Notes: generated by a model from the letters alone, not told the origin. A stretch of 64,000 bases of DNA from Populus alba (GCF_005239225.2 NC_133292.1:11309965-11373964); one strand, 5' to 3'; shown: positions 1 through 17,710, counted from the stretch's first letter. Translations and numbers: made by a program.

Positions 1-1442
1 TTTTCAAGTCTTTAGTTTAGTTTCGGTAACAGGATGTTTTGATTGTGTTCTTCTTGCTTTTTGAGTCAATATGTCTAGTTTGTTTTTCAAGATCATTAAT
101 TTATTCTTTATTTGTTATTCATAGATACTCCGCATAATAATTTTAATTATGTTTTGAATTTGTTTAGAATTATTTATGAAAAAGTTGAATTTTAATTTAT
201 TTGTTAAATTCCTTAATTTTGAATATATTGTTTTATACTATGTTATTTTATTATTTTTATGATATTAAATGTGTAAGTTCTGGGATATACCACAAATAAA
301 ACACATTAATGTGCTACATTTATGTTACTATTTATGAGTTTGAGAATCGGGTTGTGACACCACACCATCATCTCACCATGTGATGAGTGTATTGGCAATG
401 TAAGAGATTCACATGCCCCCTCAACATCATCATGAACTATGAGTAGATCTAGAAGAGGGCATTGAAGGCTTTTCTAGGCGCATGATAAAAAAAAAAAAAA
501 AAAGCCTCCTTCCTCAATATTTTCAGTCAAATAACTGAAAAATCATTGCAAATCATACTTTGCTAATGAATTGATTCACTTGTTTTTTTTAAAAAAAAAA
601 CGATGCCTACCACCCATGCTTTCTTCAAACCATGTGCTGCTGCTTATGATGCAATGCGATGAATCCATATATGTGATCAATTTAGTCCCACACGGACCAA
701 GCTTATCTAATAATAATAATAATAAATAATTATCTTTCTTCAGACAACTTCATATTTCACGATAAATCATTTCATGGATCCGGTACTTCAGTCCAAGGAA
801 TAGAGCAACATTATGCTGGTGTGCAAGGAAGGCCAATATTGTAATAATTTTGGGTATAAGAGGCAACTACGACCTAGAGCAGATTAGTCCAAATTACATG
901 AAAACTGGAGGGCAGAAGTAGCAGTTTTAGTGGAAATGCGATAGGGTTGCACTTGCGTTCAGCGGCCGAGAAAGACCTCAAGATTACATTTCTCATTTTC
1001 TTCCCTGGCAGCTTCATTAGCCACAGCTATAATCTTACCTTTGTCTAAATCTAATAGACTTGAACTTAACAGATACTTTGATTTGGGGTTAATCAAGATA
1101 GCCAAAACAATTCAACTGCTAAGGATCAAGCTCATAAATACAAGTAAAGCAGAAACGTCTCGGTCATCTCCACATAACATATATCCATAACCAGGCTCAT
1201 TGAAAAACTTGTAACAAAAGCTCCATGAAAGAACAAATCAGATCTTCAGAACCCCAGTAGAACGGGAAAAATTATACATGCATTAATGAGCAAGTGTTTT
1301 TTTCTTTTCTTCTCTACATTACATTGATGAAAACAAATTCAATTCACGGCTCAAATTTTACACAAACTTGGGGTAGCCTCGATGACAGTGGCTAGTGGTG
1401 TGTGGATATTTTTTATTATTATTATTATTATATATCTTATCC
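1..1442. other. Intergenic DNA downstream of BSK1
   Basis: No gene is supported here. The stretch is AT-rich with homopolymer A runs near 487-503 and 590-600, an AAT run near 708-727 and an ATT run near 1409-1432. The part closest to 1443 should hold the 3' UTR and polyadenylation region of the minus-strand kinase gene, but its end cannot be fixed from sequence alone. Confidence 0.6.
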
Positions 1443-5066
<3,624 letters not shown>

Positions 5067-5160
5067 GATAGTACTATGTGTTGTTGGTGATGACTGGTGA
5101 TGGGTTTCTTTCTTCCTTGATTTTGATTTTGGCTATGGATAGAGAGAAAGACAGATGAAT

Positions 5161-5187
5161 TAATTATTATTATTATTATTATTATTA
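5161..5187. repeat. ATT trinucleotide microsatellite in the BSK1 leader or promoter
   Basis: An uninterrupted run of about eight ATT units lies roughly 95 bp upstream of the BSK1 start codon, in the 5' UTR or core promoter. Length variation between alleles is likely. Confidence 0.9.
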
Positions 5188-7749
5188 CAAGAGTTTTATA
5201 GTTTTAAGAAGTAGTTGTTGTTTGTTGTTGTGTTCTTTCTCTTTGATCCTTTGCCATGTTTTTCCTTTCCTTTCTTCCTTTTTGGTAATAAAGGGAAGGG
5301 CTTCGCAATTTTAACAGTAACGGAATATTATTACAAATAAAACTAAAAATTCATCGGTGTTTCACCGTAGATTATGCACAGTATAATTTATAGTAAAACG
5401 ACTGAAAAGTTTTTCGACGATAAAAAAAGAACACATACTTAAGGTAAAATTATATTTTCTCATGTTTATTATATAATATAATTATTTTTATGTCTTTTTA
5501 AAAAATAATTAATATTTGAGAAGTATTTTTGGATTTTTATATTTTTTTGTATAGTTTAATTACCACATAACCCTTGAATCAACTTTCTTTTCTAAGGTCA
5601 AGAGCATTTTAGGTTTCTTAACTTTGATTTTTTTAGAATTATTTTGTGGGGTCAAATATATTATGGTCTTTCTATCATTCAAAAAATAAAAAAGGGTGGT
5701 ATCTTCAATCTTTAAGCGACGTGTGTGGCACCTCCTAGTGGTCATTGGTAGCTTCTGTGACTGCATTCAAAGTATCGTGCCACCTTCAACAAGGTAGGTC
5801 GCCTGGTGTTGGCCTTCATAGCACAAAGAAGCTTTAGCGATAATTTTTTTTTTTTTTCCTCCTAGTTAAATTTGATGTTCATTCTTATGATTGCAATTCT
5901 TTTTATTTTAAGTTCTCTTCTTGATTAATTATTATTATTTTTTTAATTTCATCCCTTATTTTTTTAATTTCTTTGAATTTTCATATTATACTTTGTGATT
6001 TTTTTATCATACTTTTAAAATCCAGCCCAGTTATCGACCTTCATCATATCCTAGGGTTACTAGAGTCAATCAGAGTTTTTATTGTGCAGGAAGTAAAAAT
6101 AACATTATTTTGATATAAAAAAATAATGACAAAAAACAAATTTATGGATGTTGACATGATTTTTTCCTAACTAATTGCTTGATTTTTTTCCAGCTAAAAA
6201 TTAAAAATGGTATTATTTTAATAAAAAAAATAATGGAGAAAAAAATTCAAGTATGAACCTCTCTCTTTTTCATTAATCTTAGGTTTTGGATTATGTTTTT
6301 TTAGATTGTTTTTTCTTCTAGTTTCACCCCTTTTAATTTGATTTTGTTTTGTTTTGTTTTTATATTAAATATGGTGCTTATTTTTTTTATTGTTGTTTTT
6401 TTTATCCTTTTCTTGTTTTTTTTCCCTTTCAATTTCACCCCTCGATATTTTATTTCATTTTTTTTTCTAGATTTAGTTCTTATTTTTTTAATTGCTCTTT
6501 TTTTATTATTTTTAATTTATCTTTCAATTTTTTCCCTCAATATTTTTTTTATTTGTTTTTTAATCTTATTTTAATTCTCATTTTTTAATTGCTTTTTTTT
6601 ATCCTTTTTCTTTTTTTATTCTATTTTTTTATTAAGTTTCTCATTATTTACTTTCATTTGTTTTTATAGTAGGTTTGGTTGTCGTTGTTTTGATTACTAT
6701 TTTTTTTTTTTGTCTTTTGTATAGTTATCTTAGTTGCATGACTAGAATTGTTGGTTTGAAGATTAACCCGATTTAACTTCTATCTTTTTTAAAATTTTAA
6801 TTATTTAATATTTAATTATTGAACCTTGAGCTTTTTATTTTTTTTATCTTTTCTTTCTTTGGGATTATCCTAATAGCGAAATAGTTAAGTTAACCTAGTT
6901 TCATTCATGTTATCACTATTTAAATATCTTTTGTATATTAGAAAAAAATTGACTCACCTCGCAGCAAAGCATAGGCAAAAAAATTTAGTTAGCAGTACTA
7001 TTAGTTAACTTCTTACTTTTTAATTGTTGTTTTCAACAATTCAGAGGTAAAGTTTTTAATAGGTATCAAACATGACTCGAGATAACCTAGGACTTGGTTG
7101 GAATTTTAAATCTATAGGTTAACCCGGATTTATCTTAAAATAATATTGTTTTGGATAAAAAATTTTAAAAAAATCATTAAAGTTAACCTGATAAGTTTTA
7201 TTTAAATTTGACAAAATTAATTAGGTCTCAAATTGACTCACCAGATCATCTATATTTGATTTAGCAAACTCACCTTGAATTAGGAGGATCCATATCGGCC
7301 AGATAAAACTGTATTTGGGAACTCATTTTTATAGGATTACAACATTCTCTTTTTTTTTAAACCCAGTTTATCTATTTTCCTGATAAATGTGTTATAAGTC
7401 TTACACATTTAATCATCTTGCTTTGAAGATTAATTAAAATTAAAATAACTTGCTATAATTAAAACATTTCCACTTGCATAATTAATTAATTAATTTCCAT
7501 AATTGAGTAAAATCCCCATCCCATAATTCAATATTGTTGAACATAGAAATTAAATTATATCATCCTTTAAAAAAATATTAGGAAACTCATTTGATTTCCA
7601 TAGAATTTTTCTTATTCAAGTGGTATTTGTTGTTGTTAAAGGAAAGAAAGTTTCAGAGTTGCCACCAGGGAAATTATCCATAATCATAGTGTAATCTCAA
7701 AAATTATTTCATGAAGTATTTGACCACCCATAATGGATACTGAGGTTAG

Positions 7750-7925
7750 GCTTCGTTTATATATCCTGTTTATTTTTATATTTTAAAAATTTTAATTTTT
7801 TAATTTTTTATTTATTTTTAGATTGTTTTGATATATTAATGTAAAAAATAAATTTTAAAAAATAAAAAATATATTTTTTCAATATTTTTTCAAATAAAAA
7901 AAATATTTTAAAAAACAAGCACTAT
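7750..7925. repeat. AT-rich MITE-like dispersed element, copy 1
   Basis: The element begins near ggcttcgtttatat, continues through alternating T-rich and A-rich blocks around a core resembling gattgttttgatatattaat, and ends in A-rich DNA with aacaagcac. Similar blocks recur at 16495-16690, 17525-17710, 23320-23465, 25935-26105, 44675-44800 and 51306-51486. Boundaries are approximate, and no target-site duplication was established. Confidence 0.5.
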
Positions 7926-8519
7926 CATAATATCAATGAGCTAAGAACCCATGTTTGACATAAAAAATTAATAAATTTTAAATAAGTTTTATCTAAAATC
8001 AACTAAGTAATGAGTTGACCGGGATTTTTAACTAGATATTGTTAAATTACTCTTTTTTTTTTTTTTTCAATCTCATTCAAGAAATATTTAATCCTTAAGC
8101 ACTAAATTAATCAGCTCCTAGGCCGTCCCACCATACCTGATTAGTTTTAAAACAAGGATTAATGGAACCAGGATTAATCTCTTTATGATATTGTTGGAGA
8201 GCTTTTGTTGGGCAGAATCATTGGTGTACGTATTAAAAAGGTAGAGAAAATTTTGGTGTTCTTTGGTGTCCTCTGTTCTTGTTATTGGCTCTTATCGTTA
8301 GATACCCAAGAATGTCATCGTGTGATTTTTATTTGTTTTTAATGCGAATCATGACACTTATTATGCATAAATTGATTGAAGGCATATATTCTGTAACAGG
8401 TGGTCTTATTTCTTTTTTCAAATTACCCTACGCCATCTCGCATATCTAACTTAGAAAATTAGTATTTTGATATATTTTTAATTTAAAATTATTTTTTAAA
8501 AAAGCTTCTACATAACCAA

Positions 8520-9460
8520 ACACGCATGAAACAAAAAATTTGATTTTATGATCCAGGTTATAAGACTAAGATAATTTTATATCAAATATATTGAAACAAA
8601 TTACGAAATTTAATTCTCAATTAACTCAATGTTAAAGGATGAGTTTAAAAAAATCAATTGAAAAAAACAATTTGAGTCAATTCGCCAACTCATGACCTAG
8701 ATTATCAGACTGTAATAACTTTATATAAATAAAATAAAATAAAAAATAACTTGATTTAACTCAGGTTAACCTGCTAAATCCACGCTTTGATAATAAGACT
8801 AAGATAATCTCATTAAGAGAAAATAAAAAAAAAATTATGAAGTTGGGTTTCTAATCACCCTTATCGAACTCAATATTGAACAATTAAATTTATAAAAAAT
8901 CTAATTAAAAAATGGTAGAAAAATGAGTCAAGCAACAGGGTTAACCTGTTAAGAACTATTACTATGTCATAAGATTGTAATAACCTAATAAAAAAAAATA
9001 AACAAATCATTAAACCTAACTCTCAATTAAATACGACATTAAATGATGATATTGAAAGAAAAACCAATTAAAAAAATTGAGTCAATTGGGTTAACCTGCA
9101 AAACTCGCAACCCGGGTCATAAGATGAAAATAACCCAATAAAAAAAATCCAACATTGAAAGACTTGTGACCTAAACTATGAGACCGGGATAACTTTTTAA
9201 AAAAGAAAATAACCTGATTTAACTAGGGTTAAAATGCAAGAAGCCGCAATTTTGATCATAAAACCAGAATACATAGCAAATAAATTAAAAAAAAATTATG
9301 AATTTCAATTCATAATTGATCTAATATTAAATAAAAAAATTAAAAAAAATCAATTAAAAAATAACACAAAAAACCTTGAATGAACTCGGATTAATATGTT
9401 AAGCACTATTTTCAAATTATTAAATTAATTTAACATAATAAAAAATAAACAAAATAAATC
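8520..9460. repeat. Degenerate tandem array with ggttaacctg landmarks
   Basis: A degenerate unit recurs about every 135-175 bp. Each unit contains a variant of ggttaacctg (near 8763, 8938, 9088, 9225 and 9390), followed by words like cataagattgtaataac and then A-rich DNA with caattaaaaaaat. The copies are diverged and contain no ORF. The unit resembles a dispersed repeat also visible near 7060-7300. Confidence 0.6.
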
Positions 9461-10607
9461 TCTCTTTTTCACCCAAGAGGCGAGATATGCCATGAATGTT
9501 AATTTAAACCTATATCAATTTGTTAATTTTTTTAATTATCCAATTTATCCTAAGCTTAGTCGTGAATAGATGATGCACCGTACCCCTTTCAAATCTATCA
9601 CCAAAATAATGGCATTTGCGGGATTCTGTTCTAGCATAGCATTAATTTTTTTCAAAAAGTTGGGTGGGAGAGCCCTGCATTTTTTGTGCAAAGCATACAA
9701 GACCAGATGTTGGCTTGTTGCTAGTATGTCAGCGAAATGCCTAAAATGAGAAAACATAAGTCATCAGTGTGGGACCAGCAAACATGGATCCCTTTCCATA
9801 GCCACATACACCTACCGCCCAGAGCTGCATAACCTGTGCCTGTGCAAGGGCTAAAGCATATACAGCCCTGCAATTTAAAATGTGATGATAACAGCCCAAA
9901 ACTGCACTTAATTCTGTGTCTGCTACATTGTTGTGTTGGCAACAACTTTGAAAAAAACTATTTATTGAAAGCAGTTCATTGAAAAGTTATGTACAAAAAT
10001 AAATAGTGTCAATAAATATTCTAAGGAAAGAAGTTATTTTACCATACATAAGATGTCTCTGGGCATTTCCATGACTTGCGTCAGACATGCCGGTGAAGCT
10101 ACAGTAACTCATCCTCTTTCAAGATACAGGGGAACGATCGTGAACTTCTCAAAGATTGGTCCTTAATTCCTTCCCGAGAAGGGTCGTTGCCGAAACTTCG
10201 AGAATGCCAGAGTGGATCGATTTGGTTTTATAACATCATGAGCTTACTGTCTGCTGCCCGCCCCTTTGTATCACTTGCACATTGTTACCCAATTGTAATT
10301 GTTACATGATGCAGTTAAATTCTTCAGAGGTGCGAGAAGGATGATTCTACTCACAAACTTGGCGATCCTCCCAAATCTAAGCTACAAAATATGGCTTACC
10401 CCCTGTTGAAGAATTGAACAACCTGGAGTAGTCCATTATGGACCACATTTGGAGTAAGAAAAATCCAGTGAGAACTGAGCCAGTTGAACCAATTTCATGG
10501 ATTGTTGAAGATCCACCACCTTATGCAGGTTCTCATAGGGCTGCAAGTTCTGGACTCAAAACAAAGTAATGAATAAGAAGAATGAAAGTCAATTGCACCA
10601 TGCAGCT

Positions 10608-13600
10608 CTATGAAACTCTTTCATGTTCTCGAGCAAGCCTTTCTTCTTCACTACGTTGCACAAGCTCCTCGTAGGCCTTCATTGAATCAGCCATGAATCT
10701 CGCCATGGCCTCAAAAATCCGTTGCAGGCTCCCCTGGAGACTACTATTACTAGTGTCACTTTGATATACAATTTTTCCAGTTACTGATGGACCATTACCA
10801 TCCCCAGCAACCAGGACAATTTTCTTGTCCAGTGCCTGAATCTTCTTCTGTATCTTTTGATCCTTTCTATCTAAGTCCCTGACTTTACTCTCCAAATCCT
10901 TGTTTGTCATCAGTCTCTGATGCATTTCTAATTTGTCATGCTCCCAGAGTTGAAAAACACTCGAAGCAAAAATACGCATTGCATCAATTACTTCCTTTTC
11001 AGATATTCTATCCATAGCTTGTGCCCACTGATTACAGATTACAAACACGGGGGGTGCACCCATCCTACCAGGAGAGAAAGGAACTATGCCATCTGGTGTT
11101 TCTTCTGGTTCGTAAAGAAGACACTTAACAAGCCAATTGTTCAAGGATCTCACATAACCTTTCTGGGCACCAATCCAACTAGAGAAACTGGAAGTCCAAT
11201 TAAGCAGTTCATGCTCCAGCTGCATTGTGGTATATAGATGATCATCACCGTGCTTCTTACCTGATCCAATGGGACCTAAGCCTCTGGCTTCTCTAATTGC
11301 TTGACACTGATTGTGATGACATTCAAGCATGCTATTCCACATTCTGGTTAACCTGAAAACATAAATGGCAGAAAAACCATCATCAAGACTATGATGAATA
11401 TTAACATTGAGTCACATCCACATGGAAATTGGAGTCATAAAGCTTAGCATCCAAAGAAGAGGGCAATGATATGCACGTAGGTTTGCTCCTTAAATTTAAT
11501 TAACGACAATGCAATCTACAAGACCTTTCCATAGGAATCAATTTAGCCTAGTTCTGTTGTGCCTGATATTTGTGATTAAGACTTTGCAGATAATGTTGTG
11601 GTGGTGGTAGTGTGCCTGTAGAATGCACAGTTAATGCAAACATCATCATAACCATCATGTGCACCTGCCCATATATACATGACTAACATACAGTTCAATG
11701 ATAAACACCAACACCTTTCTCTAGACTTCAACCCGCCAACGTATTTCCTTTAGTAAGCATTTACATTAAATCATGTCTTCTAGATGATTAGGCATATTGA
11801 AGAACATCAAATAAATTCAAATTTTTCCAAATCTTCTAAACTTACCTACGTTGAATTAGTTATATCACTGTATCTATTGATACGAAGCACATCTACAGAA
11901 CATAAAGGAAGGGCTACAATAACAGTGCTTCCAACACTAAACAGACAGCTTCCAACAATTAATAACTGAGGTAGATTTTTCATTTCCACGTGGTCCCTGC
12001 CTAATGTATATATATGGAACAAAGCTTGGCTCATGAATATGTTCAGATCAAGATTCATTAATGCCAAAACAAACTTCTATTGACAATAGTTAAAGTTAAA
12101 TAGCTGCTAACCTCAGCCAGTTTCTATATCCAGTTTTGCTGGAAATTATATGGGCAAAGCAAATTACACTTGCTTACCCCAAAATGAAGCTTAAAGACCA
12201 CCTTCTGCCCTTTCTCAGAACAGATTAAGGACCTCTCACTCCTACACCAACTCCCCTATGACGACAAAACTGATTATAAGCCTTCTCCTGCTAGATGAAT
12301 AAATGCCTTACAATAGCTACTTAAAAACAATGATGGGATACAAATGTTTATAGCCCATGGCCACTCATATTTGCACTCAAAATAAAGTCCTCCATCTCTG
12401 ATTCTTGTTTATAAATTCTAATTTTGACATTCTGTTCAAATATATCTTTGTTAAGGATGTCCCTTGTTACTCACTCTACAATGAAAAGTCAAAACATTTT
12501 AGCCTCTTCAAATGTCATTGATTGCAAGTGTAATAAACAGCCCACACTTTATCAAGAACTTTTGCTAGCTAGATCAGCACCATTGGATTAGGGCACCTGC
12601 ACACATTACACCCTCTGTTCTTTCAAGGCCTTGAGTATAAGAACCTTGGCACATTTGTTATTAAAAAGAAAGAACCTAGATTATGAAGAGCGAAGGCGAA
12701 GTTACAAAACGAACTCTAATACACTCCAAAGACAACTAGAGTGGAATCCCATGTACAGATTATGTAATTCATATAAGAATATTGAAATACATACTGGCAT
12801 CAAGAATAAAATGGAAGATTAACATCGCAATCAGTCCAATTTGGTTATAAGCACATATGCTAGTGTTAGAACTAAGAAGTCAATAGCGAAGTACACAGCA
12901 CATGGTAAGATTTGAAGCAGCTAAAAAGGAAATGGTTCTTAAAAAGAAGGCGCATGTTTACATACCCTTGAATCAATTCATTTAGCTGCGGCCATAGCTC
13001 TTCATCCCTAATCTTGTTTATTGTAACCGATATCTTGTCTACAACTTGAATTGCCATTCTTATTTTTGTTGACAAACTCCTGATTAAAGTTTGAGTTGAG
13101 TCAACTTTGTGAGCTTCAGCACCCCTCTCATCCAAGTGCTTCAGCTTACGAAACTTTTTCTCATGAGCCACCCGCATTTTCTCCTCAGCCTGCAAAAAAG
13201 CAAAACCGTGAAACTTCAAGTCCTCTAGCTTCAAGATAAATATTCACAAAAAGAGATGAATGGAATATTAAGTGCTGCAGTACTGTGCTTTCCGATTCCA
13301 CCAAATGCACAATACTGCCAAAAACCAAGTAACGTGCATCACATGAGATATTTAGCTATTTGAACTTCCTGATATAGCAATATGTTCACTGAAATGAACC
13401 GTGACAGTATTTGCACAGAAATAGCATAGCTTGGCTGGTAAGTTCTACTCGTTGGAACAAAGAATTTATTCATTGGAAAACATTCTAAGAATGTACTTCC
13501 CGGTCGGGTGATTCATCAGATTCCCAAGCAAATAGGTTGGACATGAATCGATTCTTTACATTGTTTATGAAAGTGTGGGGAGGGGGAGAACAGATCAGGA

Positions 13601-15392
13601 ACCATGTATTTATCATGTACAATCTATTGAAAACGTATGAATTAGTCAATAAAGTTAGCAGCCTCAGTCAATTTAATCCAAAAGGATGATTCCCTGGTAA
13701 TGATTGCAAAGAATAAAGCAGAACGCACCTTAACTTCTTGATAGAGCTTCTTCTCCCAAAGATATAGCTTTTGTAAGGTAGAAGAAAGATTTTTCGACCT
13801 CATCATCAATTCTTCATCAATCTCCAAGGAAGGTGGACCAGCCTCAGCATTTCCAGAAGTAGACGGCTGTGAAGATGCTGCAGGTAATGGCGGAGTTACT
13901 CCTTGCAACATCTTGGAAGCTGCTTCACACGGATCCAGAAAAAAAAAAAAAAAAAAACATAAAAACTATAATCCATTTAAAAGAAAATTTCTCTCCGCTT
14001 CCACATTTAGGACAATAAATAAAGCACCAAGAGAAAAACCACTCGTACAGATCACAATTATGAGCAATCTATTATCTTTCCACGCCTACCATGTTTGCGC
14101 TGATACGGGAGCTTTCCCACTTCAAGCATCTTTGCAATTTCATTCCCGCACTCTGAAGCTCTCTCAAATTGAATCTTAATTTCAATTGCCACTTCCAGTG
14201 GCCCGCCACCCTTAAATCCAGCATTGCCACGCTCCTCCGATCTCTCATTATCAACAATTTTCTTATCCACCACATGTACCTCATACTTCACTCTATCTTC
14301 CTCAGTACCCACACTTGGCCTAGCTTGATAAAGTGAAGCCTCAGGTTCACCTCTAACCTTGCCATCCTCATCATTCATTACTGGCGATTTTGAATAACTT
14401 TTATCCCCGTCCATATATTTCTGATCCCCATGAACTTCCTTCACAACCTCATGTTGGTAATCCTCATCTTCCAAATCCGGAATCCCCTCCTCTTCTCTCA
14501 ACTCCTTGGAATCCCTACTCGGCGTGTACTGTGGATAACTATCATAACTCTCAAATACATTCAAGAAATCCCAAGCTGAAGCTCGCACAGGTGAAGGCGG
14601 AGCCGGAGGCGGCTTCGACGAGGAAGCCACAGCTGCAGGCGGTGGAGATGAAGATCCATACTGATTCCCAGGCCCATAATAACCACCACCACCACCACCA
14701 TAACTTGGATATCCAGAGTAACCGTAAGTGCTTGGGTTAGTCATTCCATAACCGCTATTCGAATAATTACTATGATAAGCAGAGGACGAAGATTCACCAA
14801 AATGAACAGTCTCAGAACTCACTGGCCTTTGCTCATAAACAACAGACGGAGTGGTGCCTTTATTCTTCATATAATTCGTATGAAAAAATGTACCTCCGCC
14901 GCCCGGAAACGAATCTTGATCCATATTCATATACTCCGAGCTCATATACTGAATATGACCTCCTCCTCCACCCCCACCATCATCACCACTCCCTTCACCG
15001 TGGCTATGCAACGGCGAGGAGTTATCAGAATAGTGAAGATGAGAAATATCATCCTCATCATCTTCATCTGAGTGAAATTGAATATGAGAGCCAGAATTAG
15101 AATAAGAATGATGGTGTCCTTTCTTCGGCGAACTCGATTTAACAGCTTTTAAATCTTCACCTTTTTTATCCGGAGGTAAATTCAGCTTAGTAGAGACGCC
15201 GGCGGAACTAAAATTTTCTTTCTCAATAAAATCATGTAACGAACTACCAATTCTCTTCAAGGAATGTATATAAGCAATATGAGCTTCCGCCAACGCAAAC
15301 CGCTGCTGTATAGCTTCGTCAAGAGAAGCACAGCGCTCACGGCAAAGCGCAACTGCCGGTAGATCGTCGAGTTTCGAAGTAGCACAACCCAT
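10608..15392 (-). CDS. DUF630/DUF632 protein, NRG2 (nitrate regulatory gene 2)-like
   Basis: Four exons join in frame to 820 aa: 14090-15392, 13729-13919, 12966-13189, 10608-11352 (stop TAG). The start at 15392 gives MGCATSKLDD, the conserved beginning of DUF630 and a candidate N-myristoylation site; an upstream in-frame ATG would hide it. DUF630 covers about residues 1-60. It is followed by a long low-complexity region with acidic, Ser/His-rich and poly-Gly stretches and a Pro-rich segment near 265-275. DUF632 runs from about residue 400 to 750, and the tail is charged and helix-prone. Known for the family: members include Arabidopsis NRG2, which acts in nitrate signalling, and rice REL2, which affects leaf shape; older annotations call them bZIP-like. 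The family has many paralogues, so orthology to NRG2 itself is not claimed. No frameshift or stop was found. Confidence 0.9.
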
Positions 15393-15560
15393 TCGAAACA
15401 AATAAAATAAAATTTTTTATAATATTAATAACTATTGTTATTAATATTAATGTTTAGTTGGTGAGAGAATGATTTAGGGTTTGAGAAAGGAAAGGAAAGT
15501 TAGAGGAGGAGGAGGAAGAAGAAGAAGAAGAAGAAGAGAGAAACGAAAGATGGAGGAGGA
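15393..15560 (-). promoter_or_regulatory. 5' leader and promoter region of the NRG2-like gene with a purine/pyrimidine tract
   Basis: Immediately upstream of the start codon lies AT-rich DNA. Beyond it, a GGA/GAA-rich run near 15500-15545 reads as a CTT/TCC pyrimidine tract on the gene strand. Such tracts are frequent in plant 5' UTRs and core promoters. The transcription start was not identified. Confidence 0.35.
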
Positions 15561-16494
15561 AGGAGAATCTTTTTGCCAGCGGGGAATGTGCGTCGTTTGT
15601 ATTGTAGCAGAAAAGAAGGAGAGAGATAAAAAAAAACAGGAGAGAAAGTGTGTTTGTATTTTACCTTTTTTTAATTTATTTTTTTTTAAGTTTTGGAGTT
15701 TTTTGTTTTTTTAAAAAAAAAAAAACTGGAATTTGGTTAGTTACTAGAAGGCAACGGATAGCTAATTTTTATGGAAAACTATATTTTAGTCCTTGTAAAG
15801 GTAAAATGTTTACTTCGGTACTTTATAGTTTAAAATTTTTCAATACGATCCTGGCGTGTCCAAAATGTTTTGAGATTGTGTTTTATTGCTAGATAGTCTC
15901 CATTTCCAAAATGTTTTCAATAGGCAATGGATAAAAGATGTTTAATGCTCAAGTAGTATATTACTAAATGTAGAGGGACTAAAATAAATTTTAGCCATGT
16001 TCTATTTTTGATGGCGGTGTTTGGTTTTGACGGAAAGCTTGACGTCAAGTTGCCACCATGACGTCTGATTTCTTCGATCTTCAGTCTTATCATAATGTTT
16101 CATGTATTTGTATTGTTCGAAAAACAACCTTATTAGTATTTGAGGAACGTAACTACATGGACGGTTCTTTTCTCTCTTTTTTAACGTCAGAGCTATGAAG
16201 TTATGCAACGGTGAAATTGTTAACTTGTTGCATTTTTGTTAAACCTTGATGCATAGAGAAATGTTGTAACGGACATATGATCTGTTGAATTTATAATGGA
16301 CTTGTGATTTATTCAGCATTTGAGTTATTAATGGAGATATTCAGCGTAGTTATTAGAATTAGCTATAACTTGATGAGGGCTTGAAGTCACTGAAACGTAT
16401 AATTAATTTGTGACTCGTTGAGTTAACTCTGGTAAATTATTTTTTATAATGAAGAATCAAATATTTTGTTCTGAGACAGCTCTCAATTACTGCC

Positions 16495-16690
16495 TGTTTG
16501 AGATTTTTGTTATAATTATTTTTTAAAATGTTTCTTGCTTAAAAATATATTAAAATAATTTTTTTTTTATTATTAAAAAATTATTTTTAACATTAACATA
16601 TCAAAATATCTAAAAACATGAAAAAAAAATATTAATTTTAAATAAAAAAAATATTTTTTTTCAAAAAATTTTTTAAAACAAAAAAAATTA
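16495..16690. repeat. AT-rich MITE-like dispersed element, copy 2
   Basis: Starting near ctgcctgtttgag, this copy repeats the block structure of the 7750-7925 element: T-rich, then a core with aacattaacatatcaaaatatc, then A-rich. The two halves are roughly complementary, consistent with a foldback element. No coding capacity. Confidence 0.45.
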
Positions 16691-17524
16691 AGGTAATAAA
16701 AAAATCCACTTTATATCTTTTGATCAAAATAAAATTGCATTTGAAAAGATTAATCGAGTTGTGATTTAATTTATCAATTCATCCAGATTTAATTGGATTA
16801 ATTTTTAAATTGACCGAACTCAACTCAAAATTGAAAGGGAAATCATGCCTACTTTCCTTGAATAAAAACAAAAATAAAAAAAGGATTTGTGCATGGATCA
16901 ATGTCCGCCGCGATAGAGAAGGTAGCGGAGGCTTTCGTCAGTCAGGGCTCCATTTTGTTGAATTCCTGCAAAATCCAAGGAGCCACAAACCGTCGCCGAG
17001 AAAACTGATTCCTGGGGTGGGCTAATCCTGCTCCAGATTCTCTTCAAAATTACTTGTGTCCTGGTGGATCTCTTCGTGCAATGATAATTATGCCAATAGC
17101 CTCTCCATTTTCTCAAGGCTTCCCGGCCAAGTAGTTATTTTAACAATTAAATTATAGCTACTGATCCCAAGAAAATGCAGTCATAGGACCAGCTCGAGAA
17201 TTACCATATGGTGAGTTAATGATATACCGTATTAAAAATAATTTTCAAGCATGTTCAAATTATTATCCTCTAAAACAAGATAAGAAATAAAAAAAATAAT
17301 TTCAAGATCAATTCCGTTACACGTAGACGATGACAAATTACGTATACATCAAATCTCATCAGACATACTTATCAATTTAAGAGCGATTGTAACTAGAATA
17401 TAATTAATGTTCACTAACCTAGGAGTTAAGAAGTCAACAATGTACAAAGTCACTATCAATCACTGTTCAGCTAGACGTGTTAAACTGGGTGTTTGTTTCC
17501 TGACCATAGGCTTTGCTTGGCATC

Positions 17525-17710
17525 TTCCCAACTTTAAAAAAAAAAACAATTAAATATTTATTTTTATATTTTAAAAGTATTTAAATTTAAATTCTTTTAT
17601 TTTAAATAAATTCTTTTAGTTTTTTTAGATTGTTTTGAATGTAAAAAATAAATTTTAAAAAATAAAAAAATATATTTTTTATATTTTTAAACAAAAATTA
17701 TTTTAATAAA
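17525..17710. repeat. AT-rich MITE-like dispersed element, copy 3
   Basis: The core tttttagattgttttgaatg followed by taaaaaataaattttaaaaaat is almost the same as in the 7750-7925 copy. Boundaries are approximate. Confidence 0.45.

Larger units (their letters stand above)
5190..10607. other. Intergenic AT-rich region between BSK1 and the NRG2-like gene
   Basis: No gene is supported. The stretch 5830-6720 is T-rich on the plus strand (long T runs separated by a few bases) and opens spurious ORFs rich in Phe and Leu. Degenerate repeats occupy 7060-7930 and 8520-9460. The last part, about 9.5-10.6 kb, is less AT-rich, contains only short unrecognised ORFs, and probably includes the 3' UTR of the downstream minus-strand gene. 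Confidence 0.55.

Noticed and set aside
6338..6588. Overlapping ORFs encoding Phe/Leu/Ile-rich products
   Set aside because: They arise from T-rich low-complexity DNA; the apparent membrane segments are an artefact of TTT and TTA codons.
9545..9945. Two overlapping minus-strand ORFs of 70 and 74 codons downstream of the NRG2-like gene
   Set aside because: No recognised domain and no convincing splice partners; they may be relics or chance ORFs in less AT-rich DNA.
10938..11237. Plus-strand ORF of 99 codons
   Set aside because: It is the antisense of the last exon of the NRG2-like gene.
14390..15100. Plus-strand ORFs of 70-116 codons opposite the NRG2-like gene
   Set aside because: They are antisense shadows of the Ser/His/Gly-rich coding exon.
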